A stretch of DNA of 64,000 bases from Stieleria neptunia (GTDB lineage Bacteria > Planctomycetota > Planctomycetia > Pirellulales > Pirellulaceae): positions 7,870,938-7,934,937 of the forward strand of contig NZ_CP037423.1 in assembly GCF_007754155.1 (NCBI RefSeq), read 5' to 3'. A program made the position numbers and the translations under genes. Shown here one piece after another: positions 1-10,200 of this stretch. Positions within the stretch are counted from its first letter, which is position 1. Each line of letters opens with the position of its first letter. The notes beneath the pieces were generated by a model. That model did not search any database and was not told where the DNA came from. It was given only the letters and a program-made list of their open reading frames with translations.

Positions 1-2265
1 GGTGTTGTTAAGCGTCGGGTTGATGATATTCGGGTTTTCGGCCAGCACGTCGAGCCAATAGCCCATCCAATGATCGGCCCATCGCTTGTCGTCGAGCAGC
101 CGATCGATGACACGAGCGCGACGGTCCGCACTGGCAAGATCGCTTTCCGAGGACATCGAACCCTGGACACGGACGACGTCGGATGGCCGCCGTACGTCGT
201 CATTCAGGAAGGCATTGATTTCAGCTTCGCTGGGGGGCACGCCCACGGTGTCGAGCGTGACCCGGCGAAGAAAGGTAAGGTCGTCGGCTGGCGGAGTCGG
301 TTCGAAATCGACCACATCGAACTGGGGCCACGCGGCGCCGTCGTTGATCCACCGTGTCAACCGATCAATCTGGTCATCAGACAACGGATCGCCCGTCGGC
401 GGCATGACGATGCCTTCGTCTTGTGACGTGATGCGATCGAGCAGCGCACTGGCGTCGGCTTTGCCGGGAACGATGGCAGGTCCGTCAGACTCGCCGCCGA
501 CCAGCACGGACGCGTGATCATCGAGGCGCAGATCGCCCTGAGCCTTCTGCCCTTGATGACAATCGTAGCAGCGCTCCTCCAGCAGCGGGCGGATGTCTTT
601 GAAGTAGTCCACTTCGGACCGTTTGCTCTGGTTTGCCTCGCGGGCAACCGAGGCGATCCGAGAGGCGATGAAATGGTCGATTTCATTGTTCGCCGAAAAG
701 CCGTCGGGCAGTTCCGGGACGACGACCGGTTCGGTGGCGGCCAGCCAATCGGATGCGGCCATGCGACGCCGGTTCCAGTAATCGCTGTGACCTGCGCGGC
801 ATTTCTCTCGGGCAGTTGCGTTGACTTGGTCGAGCCACGCCTGTCGATCGGCGGCAAACGCGTTCCAGCCGGCATCGTTGTAAGCCACCTGACGTTTTCC
901 AGGCGAAAGCAGCGACCACGATTCGCTGCCTTGCAGTGAGATCGCGGCGACGGTTTCACCGAGTTCCGGCCTTTGTTTTGAATTGCCTTTGATGTTGCCG
1001 AGCATGGATTCGAGAATCACGAAGTGCTCGCCGCCGGCAGATTCAAACTCGCACCAGGCGTCGCGGTTTCCGGGCGGCGCGAAGCGGAAATCCGGACCGA
1101 GATCGAGGTAATCGTCCTGTGCAGCCAGCGGCGTATGGCCACCGGAGTCGAGTGTTCGCGGTCCGTTCTCAAGTATCTCTTTTCCGTCGATGAACAACCG
1201 TGATAATCCCCGTCCACGCAGCAGCAGACGATGTTTGCCTTGGGGCAATTTCACGACGGCCGACGCCCGGACGTGCGACGGATTGTGACGGTCGGCCCGG
1301 ACGCCGGTGGAGATGTACTTGTGCGGGACTGCGAACAAGCCGAACACGTCTTCCAGGTACGTTTCGGTGACCCGCGGCTCTTCGGGCCAGCCACTCGATT
1401 CGGGGACACCTTGTTCGCTGATCTGCACGAGCACTTTTCCGGCAGGAATCATCTCGCGTGTGACAGCCGGCGGCGGCGGCACATACCGGTATCGCTGAGC
1501 GATTTCGTTCGTGTCAAAGCCGCTGCGATAGATCGCCAGGTTGTCGAGCCACCCGTTGAACGACGAGTTTGCGCTGCGTGTGTATCCGGTGCCGATGACA
1601 AGGTCGTCGGCGTCCTGAACGGGTGGAAGATCCGTCTTGCCGTTCAGATCCCATTTGCCCGTGACCGGTTTTCCGTCGATCCAAGCTTGCAGACTCTCTG
1701 CATTGCCGAACGTGTACTGCAATGCCACGTGATGCCAGCCGGTGGAAGGCACGGTCGTTTCGCTCCACCACCGATGCCACGCAAATTCCTGGGTCTCGGG
1801 ATGCCGGCTGGTGAAGAGGAACCCGAATCGGGCGCCGCCGCCGGTTTCCTGAAACCGGACGGCATAATTCTGGTTCGTCTCGGGAAACGTTTCGCCATGA
1901 CTGACGTGTCGTCCCTTGCCGACGACATAGGCGACATGTCCCCGCCCCAACGACCGTATTTTCACCCAGGTTTCGAAACCGAACGTGTCGCCGATGCCGA
2001 ACCGGACGTTGGTGAATCCACCCCGCCGATGATCTTTCACCTCGATCGCGCCAGCGTGTCCGGTGAACGACATGGCACGGTTCATGGCGTCAAACCCGGG
2101 ATACCTGGGCGGACGAGGGCCATCGGCGGCAGTCCCCGGCTTGCCCGTCCACGCTCCAGGCGATGAGGCTCCATCAAAACGCCACTCAAGGATCGGTTCG
2201 GCTGCGGCAGCGAATCCGGCTGTCGCAAGGAAAATGGTGGTGAGAAGAATCGAAATTGTCTTCAT
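1..2265 (-). CDS. PSD1-type protein: LamG + planctomycete cytochrome C + DUF1549 (3' part outside window)
   Basis: An open frame runs without a stop from ATG at 2265 to the left edge (755 codons), so the gene is cut by the window. The N-terminus, MKTISILLTTIFLATAGFAA, is a typical Sec signal peptide, so the product is exported. Residues about 25-265 read as a concanavalin-like LamG domain (FGFETWVKIRS, GWHHVALQY, NGWLDNLAIYR). Around 570-650 there is a planctomycete cytochrome C segment (PSCyt1) with heme motif CYDCH, followed by GDLRLD and VMPPTGDPLS. After it starts PSCyt2/DUF1549 (FLRRVTLDTVGVPPSEAEI, then WADHWMGYWLDVLAEN). In this family a PSD1/DUF1553 domain normally follows, which would lie left of base 1. 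Such proteins are numerous in planctomycetes, often beside sulfatases, and are thought to handle complex polysaccharides, but no reaction is established. The domain call is firm and the biochemical role is unknown. Confidence 0.9.
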   Translation of the reverse strand, partial: MKTISILLTTIFLATAGFAAAAEPILEWRFDGASSPGAWTGKPGTAADGPRPPRYPGFDAMNRAMSFTGHAGAIEVKDHRRGGFTNVRFGIGDTFGFETWVKIRSLGRGHVAYVVGKGRHVSHGETFPETNQNYAVRFQETGGGARFGFLFTSRHPETQEFAWHRWWSETTVPSTGWHHVALQYTFGNAESLQAWIDGKPVTGKWDLNGKTDLPPVQDADDLVIGTGYTRSANSSFNGWLDNLAIYRSGFDTNEIAQRYRYVPPPPAVTREMIPAGKVLVQISEQGVPESSGWPEEPRVTETYLEDVFGLFAVPHKYISTGVRADRHNPSHVRASAVVKLPQGKHRLLLRGRGLSRLFIDGKEILENGPRTLDSGGHTPLAAQDDYLDLGPDFRFAPPGNRDAWCEFESAGGEHFVILESMLGNIKGNSKQRPELGETVAAISLQGSESWSLLSPGKRQVAYNDAGWNAFAADRQAWLDQVNATAREKCRAGHSDYWNRRRMAASDWLAATEPVVVPELPDGFSANNEIDHFIASRIASVAREANQSKRSEVDYFKDIRPLLEERCYDCHQGQKAQGDLRLDDHASVLVGGESDGPAIVPGKADASALLDRITSQDEGIVMPPTGDPLSDDQIDRLTRWINDGAAWPQFDVVDFEPTPPADDLTFLRRVTLDTVGVPPSEAEINAFLNDDVRRPSDVVRVQGSMSSESDLASADRRARVIDRLLDDKRWADHWMGYWLDVLAENPNIINPTLNNT

Positions 2266-2336
2266 GTCAACTTGATAGCGTACCAGCGTCCAATCGGAGT
2301 CTGTGAGCGTTCATCATAAACGCCCATCATAAACGC

Positions 2337-3719
2337 TCATCGCGCTTCATTGATAAATTTAAACAGTGCCTTTGTTGGCGGATCGCCGGGCAGCCCCAGT
2401 TCTCGATTGATCGTTCCATGGGTCTTGCCTTTTGCCGCGAAGACTCGAGCATCAACACCAGCCTTTTTCAGGGCATCCGCGAAAGCTTGTGATCGAGCGG
2501 TGGAGTCGGCACGGCTGGCGACGTGAAGGATCAGGAACGGTGGAATGTCATTGCCCTTGGCCACGTAGGTGATCGGCGACAATTCCTTCTGACGCGTTTC
2601 GCTTTCGCCGAAAACCGCAATCTGCAGGGGGCTCCGCCGGGGACGGATGCTCTTGGCGTGATTGGCAACATCGTACGCGGCTGTATCGACGGGCATGCAG
2701 CCCGTGATGTCGCCCAGAGACATCCCCTCGGCCTTGAGGTAACGCTCATCGGTGCAAATCAACGCCGCCAAATGGGCTCCCGCCGAGTGTCCGGCAACGA
2801 AGAGTGTTTCCCGGTCACCGCCGAAATCGTCGGCGTGATCGTGGCCCCACTTGATCGCCTTGGCGATGTCACCAGTCATTTCCTCGACGGTGACCGCCGG
2901 CACGAAGCGATAGTTGATAGAGATGAACACCATTCCTTTTTCGACAAACGCTTGGGGTTTGCGTTGCACGCCGGCTTTGTCACCTTTTTGCCAGCCACCT
3001 CCGTGAATCCAGAAGGCGATCGGATGGTCTTCGCCTTCGGTGGGCGCATAGACATCGAGTTTTTGCCGCGCGTGGCCACTGTCGACGTAGGCGATGTCAC
3101 GACGCACGGTCATTGTTTCAGAGACGGCCGGGTCGCTGCGCGTCTTGATCCATTCGACTTCCAGCTTGAACGGCCCGGCTTGCTTGTCGCTGAGCTGGAT
3201 TCCCATTCCGCTGACGTTGCCGGGATCAAACTTCTCGTTCGGATCGACGCGGCCTCGCCAGGTGGCCACGAACTTGTCCATCGGCAACACGACTTCGATC
3301 CATTTGTCCTTTTCGGTTTTGAAGGATTGTCGGTAGGAGTTTCTGCTGACGCTTCGTGGCACATTGAGACGGAAGTTGTACTCACGACCGTCACCGCGTA
3401 CTCGGATCACGATCGAATCGCCTTGTTTGAGCCCCAGTTTGGATTCTCGTGATCGGACCGATGCGAAGCCCCCGTTGTTCTCCAGCGACAGCGTGCCGTA
3501 GAACACCATGTGTTGGTCTTCGTTGATTTGGAAGCGGCCATCGGAGCGGCCGCCCATCACGCCATCGTTGACGGTTTGCCAGGCCATGGCCGCATCAGCG
3601 TCGTTGAATTTGAACAAGACTCGATCCTCTGCGATGACCGATGAACTCGGGAGAAAGGAGGCGCCCGCGAGAAAGACGGTCAGCAGCAGCATTCGTAAGA
3701 TCATGGTCTTCTCTCTCAT
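2337..3719 (-). CDS. Exported CIA30-domain / alpha-beta hydrolase fusion
   Basis: This 460-residue protein starts with a Sec-type signal (MILRMLLLTVFLAGASFLP). Residues about 33-195 match the CIA30 beta-sandwich fold (NDGVMGGRSDGRF, SGMGIQLSDKQAGPF). Residues about 205-460 are an esterase/lipase-type alpha-beta hydrolase: HGGGW at 240-244 supplies the oxyanion hole, and GHSAGAH at 311-317 holds the nucleophile Ser313. The C-terminal GKTHGTI supplies the likely catalytic His. The hydrolase half resembles BD-FAE-like carbohydrate esterases, so an extracytoplasmic deacetylase or feruloyl-esterase role is an inference. CIA30 in bacteria usually occurs alone and may bind carbohydrate. Start codons at 3719 and 3704 are both possible; I use 3719. 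It lies 71 bases downstream of nothing on its own strand except the repeat gap, and reads towards the PSD1 gene. Confidence 0.85.
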   Translation of the reverse strand: MREKTMILRMLLLTVFLAGASFLPSSSVIAEDRVLFKFNDADAAMAWQTVNDGVMGGRSDGRFQINEDQHMVFYGTLSLENNGGFASVRSRESKLGLKQGDSIVIRVRGDGREYNFRLNVPRSVSRNSYRQSFKTEKDKWIEVVLPMDKFVATWRGRVDPNEKFDPGNVSGMGIQLSDKQAGPFKLEVEWIKTRSDPAVSETMTVRRDIAYVDSGHARQKLDVYAPTEGEDHPIAFWIHGGGWQKGDKAGVQRKPQAFVEKGMVFISINYRFVPAVTVEEMTGDIAKAIKWGHDHADDFGGDRETLFVAGHSAGAHLAALICTDERYLKAEGMSLGDITGCMPVDTAAYDVANHAKSIRPRRSPLQIAVFGESETRQKELSPITYVAKGNDIPPFLILHVASRADSTARSQAFADALKKAGVDARVFAAKGKTHGTINRELGLPGDPPTKALFKFINEAR

Positions 3720-4238
3720 CACGTGAAGGCTTGCTCCGCTAGACGGCGATTCAGAACTTCCAGCGGGCGGTCGGCGTCATCGGTTCCGACACGTAGCATA
3801 CCAGGAACCTATCGGACGAAAGTGACTCGCGATCGGAACCATCAAATCGATGTCCGTCTGCGAGAAGACGGTCGGGCAACTGATTGATGCAGAACTCGAT
3901 ATGGGAGCATCCCAAGTGACGGTCGTGTGACGCGAGGCGAGGCAGATTGGACTCACCGATTGAGAAGGATGAACCCACGGATGGCAAGGCGTCCCCACGG
4001 ATGTTGATGGGATGGCAGAACGGCGGGATGGCAGAACGATGGAGTGGCAGAACGATGGAGGTCGCCAAGTTTTCGCAGCTTGCATCCTCCCCCTCTCTCC
4101 TTGTCTCCCTCTCTCCTTGTCTCCTTGTCTCCTTGTCTCCTTGTCTCCTTGTCTCCCCCTCTCCTTGTCTCCCGAATCGCCCTGTCTGTCTCGCGACGGG
4201 CAGACTCATCGAGTTTGGCGGAGTGTGAATCGACGACG
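3720..4238. repeat. Gene-free gap with GTCTCCTT microsatellite and ATGGCAGAACG repeats
   Basis: No credible gene lies between the esterase start and the giant gene stop. Bases 4089-4172 are a tandem array of the 8-mer TTGTCTCC with interspersed CCCTCTC variants. Bases 4011-4060 hold three imperfect copies of ATGGCAGAACGRYGG, related to the ATGGCAGAATGATTCGG element seen near 32822 and 54087. All six frames through the array are repetitive peptides (for example SPCLLVSLSP), which argues against coding. Confidence 0.8.
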
Positions 4239-7200
4239 TCAAAACGGTAGCGTTCGCAAGAAGCGTTGCCCGAAGCGGCCGTAGTCTTGGCTGTCGATGT
4301 CGCCGTCACCGTCGCTGTCCAAGGATGGGTCGTAGCCGGGCTGGCCCTCGCTGGTCAGGAACGCGAGTCCGAATCGTCCATAATCTTGGCCATCGACGTC
4401 TCGGTCGCCATCGGTGTCGCCGTAGAGTGCGAAGAAGCTGTCCGCTTCGGTCGCACCGAACTGTAAAGCGCCCCCGGCGACGCCGTCACCGTCGCCGTCA
4501 AACTCAGCCGATGTGCCGGCGCGGCGCACCTTGGATGGATCGACGGTCAACTGATAGTTCCCATCGACCAGGGCGCCTCCGGCTCGCGTGGCATCACCGC
4601 TAAAGGAGAGCGTGACAACCGTATTGCCATCCGCGTCCGTCTCGACGGTATGGCTTGTCTCGACCGCGACGGGCTGATCGTCACGTCGTTCCACCCGAAA
4701 CGCGTCGGCATCGATGTCGACTGCGCCGTCAAAGATCAGTTCAAGTTCGTTCACCGTCGATCGCTGTGTCCCGGTACCGAGCGAACGTGACATCACATCC
4801 ACCATGTCCACCAATTCCAATCGCAGTTGATCCGTCTGGCGAATCACGTCCCAAGCCAAACCGGCGGGGGCGGGCGGCAGCGTGTCGACCGTGAAGCTGT
4901 CGCCGGGCGTGGCGATGGAGACCGATTCGATGTTTTGAAACTCTGTTTGTAACCCGGCCGTTTGAGTCGCGTTCGGATCGAAACCGGTGCGACGGATTCC
5001 GGAACCGGTTGCTAGAAACAGGTCGCTATCGCCGACCGCCAGACCCGACGTTCCGATGGAAACGTGATCGCCGACCATTTCGACCGTGACGGATTGAATC
5101 AACGACAGTCCACCCGTGGCGGGATCGATCGCGTAAGTGACGATCGTATTCTGTTCGCGACTGGTGAAGACTGCGATGGATTCATCCGACGACAGTTCGA
5201 CTTGGTCAACGTCGAGCAGACCACGAACGCCGGTGTCGCCGTCGCGAAGCGTTTGCACGGGAAGTATCTGACCGGATGCCGGGTCGCGGCGATACACGCG
5301 AACCTCATCAGCGACCGGAGACGCGGTGTAGATGAACTGTCCGCTGGCGGATCCGATGACCGCCAGATCGGTCACTCCGGGTGAGGTCGCGACGGCCAAC
5401 TCGGTCAGGTATTGAAGGCCTATGCCCGAGCCAAAGGACATCACCGACTTGACGGTGCCGGCGAAGCTGAACCCGTTCCCGATCGTCAGGTTGGGATTCG
5501 CCGAGGCGACGAACACCTGGCCGGAATTGGTGGTCGCACGCAGACTCCAAGAGCGGAAAACCGTGCGGGAAAAATCGACGGAGTTGTCATCGTCGGTCAC
5601 TTGCAGTCGCCAATCGCCGTCGAGCGTCAATCCATCCAAGACCGCCAATGATTGTTCGGGTCGGTAGGTTCCGCCGCCGGTGTAAGAAACGATTGAACGT
5701 GTGGCCTGGTCGCTCAGCGTGACCGTCCTGGAATCACGGGAACCACCGACGTCATCGAATAATCGCACCGATCGACCATTCGGCGCGATCAGATAAACAT
5801 CCAATTCGTCCATGTCCGCATTCTCGATCTGGACGGTCACGTCAAGATCGGTGATCACCGGAACAGCCAGACGACTCACGCGGAGCGTCCCGGCGGAATC
5901 CGCGGTCAGGACCATGGGGTTCGGATCGGTCGCGTCGGTGATGAACGCGGCCGCGGTTTCGGTACCCAAGGGCGTCGTTTCAATGAGGGTCGTCAGGGAT
6001 CCATCGGCGGCGCGCGACAGTGTGACAAACGTCCCGTTGCCGACGAGGATCGTTTCACCGTCGCCGGAAATTTCGAAGATCGGGTCATCAAGCGACACCG
6101 ACACCGCGATCGAGCCGAGGAGTGTGACCTGTCCCGTCGTGGCGTCTCGATCCAAGATGGCGACTCGCCCCTGATCTGCAGCCGTGACATAGACGTTCTG
6201 GCCGTCCGGGCTGATCAAGACATTCGATGCTCCGCCCAAGAGGTGGATGCCGTTGACGCCGTCGCGGAGTGATTGACGAAGCGTTCCGTCGTTGGCATCG
6301 ATCACGAACAACGAGTCGTCTGCAGCGCTGACCGCATACAACGTGTCGCCGTCGGGGCTGAGTGCGACCGCATCGAACTGGTCTGTGACGCCATTGACGC
6401 CCAGGACATCGCCGGACAGGGTCGCCATTTGACCGGCGGCAAGGATCTGGTTGTCGATGACGTTGCTTGCCCCTGCGACCGAAGCGGTAAGGCCGACGTC
6501 GCCTTCGGGGACCAAGGTGATCCAGACGCTGCGGGCGGGCAACGCGTTGAGAACATGCGCTCCGCCTGGTCCGGTTCCGGCGGCACCACCGAATGCCGGA
6601 TCGATCTGTCGTCCGCCGACGGCCAACGGCACGGTCGTCGCACCGGCACCACCGTTGACGATCAATCCGGGATCGGCCAGATAGTGATGGGTCAGGTTGG
6701 CGATCACCAAGACATCGTAGCCGACAAAGTCATCGTTCGTCGTTGCATCGCGATCGGTATCCAATTGGTCCAGTCGCAAGATCCCGACGATGGCATCGGT
6801 GTCCGCGAGATCACGGAAGGCTTCGAAGTCATCCGCGGTGTACTCGGTCAACAACCCGAACGCTTCGGCACCCCCGAGCACATCGGGAATGCGAGGCGTC
6901 ACGGGGCTGCCTTGGACGAAGGGATTGCTGCGCGAGATCAGTCCGGGCTGGGCGGTCCCGTCGAAACGGCTGATGGTTCCATTGCCGCCGACCAAGACCG
7001 GATCGACGACGGCGGTGTTGCTGCCGATCAAGATTCGTCCGTGATCGGAGGGCACACCACGCCCGTCGACTCCACCGCTGGCATCGACTGCGACGTCGTC
7101 GGAGAAGTTCAGCGACGATGCGAACCATTTGACGCTTCCGGCTGCACCACCGGAACCGGCTCCACCGTCACCGCCCTTGCCGCCGTTACCGCCGTTGCCG

Positions 7201-10200
7201 CCTTTCCCTCCGTTGCCGCCGTCGCCACCGTTGCCGGGCAAGAACGGCACGTCGCCTTCATAGTAGCCATCGAAGCCTTCGTCGCCGGAATACCCGGTCC
7301 CGCCGAGATAGCCGACTTCGATCGTCTCGGCCAACAGACCGGGCGTGCCATCACTGCCGGCGACGGCGATGGACGTTCCTCGTTGGTTATGATCAAGATC
7401 GGGGGCAAAAACGACTCGGCCTGCCGCGATAATCTCCAACGCGCCGCCACCATTTCCGCCATCGCCGCCGTCGCCTCCTTCGGTGCCCTCGCCTCCGTCA
7501 CCGCCGTAGCCACCGTCGCCTCCGAGACCGCCTTCACCACCTTCGTTATACGGGTAGTCGATTTCGCCTTCGTCGTCGAGGAATCCGGCGACGGCTCCTC
7601 CGCCACCGCCGCCACCACCACCTCCTCCGCCGCCACCACCGCCGCCGCCGCCTGCTCCACCGCCGCCTCCGCCGCCGGCTCCGCCACCGCCGCCGGTGAT
7701 GATCAAGGCATCGAGGGGGACGGTTCGGGCGAGGCTTGCGTCGCCACCTGGCAGACCGTTCTCTCCATGGAGTCCATCTTCGCCGGCGAACCCGGGCTCT
7801 CCGTTCTGGCCATCAGACGCGTTGAGTCCCTGGCTTCCCTCGACGTCGACCGAATCTCCGCCTTGCCCACCATAACCTTCCGCACCGCCGAATCCTCCTT
7901 CGCCCGCGAGGCCCTCTTGGCCACCGTCACCGAACAGTCCGGGGCTGCCGCCGTTGATGCCGGCTTGTCCCGACTCCCCCGGTTCGCCACGTTCGCCCTG
8001 GTACCCGAATTCACCGTCGAAGGCGATTACCCCAATTTCACCTTCTTCGCCGGGTGTGTCATCATCAAACAATGCGCCAAAGCCGCCATACCCGCCGTAC
8101 CCGTTTTCACCGCCGAGTCCGCCTTCGCCACCGAGGCCACTGGAGCCCCCATAGCCTCGCTCTCCGCCACCCGGGCCAGGGGAATCCTCTGTCGCGGCGA
8201 ATTCGAAGACCACGTTGTCACCGATATAGATGTCTCCGGCGACGTAAAACGAAACGCCCCGCGTGCGACTGCCGACGACCCGCACCACCGAATTGTCGGG
8301 TAGGAACAAGTCGCCCGCAAAACGGAACTGGGCGATCGTGCCGTCGGCGATGTGTTCGGCATAGAACCGCGTTCGATTGAAAAAACTGGATGACCCCGCC
8401 AGCGTCAGCGCCGAGGTGTCGATGTCGACCTGTCTGGAATTTGCGATCGGAGACAGCACCGGAGTGATCGGCAGCGCGTACGATTCCGGAACGATCGCGT
8501 ACTGCAGGTTATCAATCGTCACCCCGTCGGATTGCAATTCCAGCGATTTCAGGCCGGCAAAACTGGACGGCAGCGTCTTTCGAATGAATCCTTGGCCCGC
8601 CGGAATCCGCATCTCGGAAACAACCAACGACGAGTCAATGGTCATTCCCGCCCAGCGGATCAATTGTTCTTGATCGGTTTGCCAGACGTCGACGCCGAAC
8701 GCTCCGAATCCCATGCCGTCGGTCGGATTGACGATGGTGATGTTCTCGACCCGCGCGGCGTTGCCAACTCCGGCCGCAGCGCCGATCGTTGCGGTTGTAC
8801 CGGTCACCGAAAACTGCAGTCCGCCTTCGCTGTATTGTGTCACCTCGGATACGAGCGATTCGAACGCGATCTGCTGACCGACCGAAGGATAAACCATCGG
8901 GGCCGAGTCGCCGATCACCAACGGGACCGGATTCAAATCGATCGTCGGTCCCAGCAACCGGGCGACGGGGGCGGTCGAATCGGCCGCTTCGACCGCGAGG
9001 GTGTCCGCAGCGGTGCCGCCGGAAATCCGAATCCGGGTGTCCGGGTCCGCTCGGAACACGGTGATGGCCGGATCGGTCGTATCCAGTCGCCGCGCCGAGA
9101 CGGAGCCATCGCCGTGACGGACCCAAGCGGTCGGTTGCGAGCTGGACTGGTCATCCAACGCCACGGTCTCGACATCGATCCAGACATCGTCGAACAACTC
9201 GGCCGTCGGCAACGGGCTCATCCCGACCGAAACGACGTCATTCCCTGCGTCACCGACCAACTGTAAACCCGGTGGATACGACGCTGTGATCTGAAACTCG
9301 TCATCGCCTTCGCCGCCGCCAAATCGAACGGGCGCGTCCAAGGTCGACGCAAACCGAAACACATCATCCCCCGTTCCCAAGCGGCCTTCATAGCCTTCGA
9401 AATCAGCCAATCTCAGCTCCGATGTCAGCCCGCCGGCGATTTGCCCCCAGCCGACGATCACCTGTCCCGCATCGACATCGAACGCCCCATCGGTGATGGC
9501 GACGTCCAGGTCGCTTTGATCCAACACAAACTGGTCACGGCCCGCACCGCCGTCAACCGTGATCGATGCATCGACTCGGCCGGCAACCAGCAAATCGTCT
9601 CCGTCACCGAGGAAGAGTTGCAACAACTCATGTGGATCGGTCAGTCTGACGCTGTCTCGCCCACGGCCCAACTGGATTGATGAAGCAAGTGCCGGTGAGT
9701 CAATGATCAGGTCATAGTCGATTCGGTCCGCCCCGAGGAACGTTACCGCAGGCGACGTCCCCGCATCGTTGCGAACGGTGACGCTTGAACCGCCGAAACC
9801 GCTGAACACGTCACCGGTGAACCAGCCAACTTTCGTCGACCGCGCGGTGTCGTGTCGGTCGTCCAACAGCACCGTTGCCGGCAGGTCGCCCGAGTCGATG
9901 ATCAATGGAGAATCGATATCGGATAGCGAGCTAGGAAACCAGGGAATGTTGGTCAGCCCCGGCGTGCCGACGGTGGTTTCAGCGGTCTGGCCGGTGTATC
10001 GAACGGTGGTTTCGCCCCAATAGGCCGGTGTTTGGGGGACGTAGACCTGGGACGCCGGAGTCACCAAGGTCATCGATGTCGCGGAGGATGACGCGATCAG
10101 TCGTCTCGACGGCCGAATCGTCTGGGTGGTCGGGACGGCAGAGACACCCGATCCCGTGATCAACCAGGGATGTCGCTCTGCGACCGGGACGTTCGTTTGG

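Noticed and set aside
6273..8303. Plus-strand frame of 676 codons opposite the giant gene
   Set aside because: It is the antisense of the glycine-rich and propeller region; long antisense frames follow from GC-rich repeated codons, and its peptide has no domain or normal composition.
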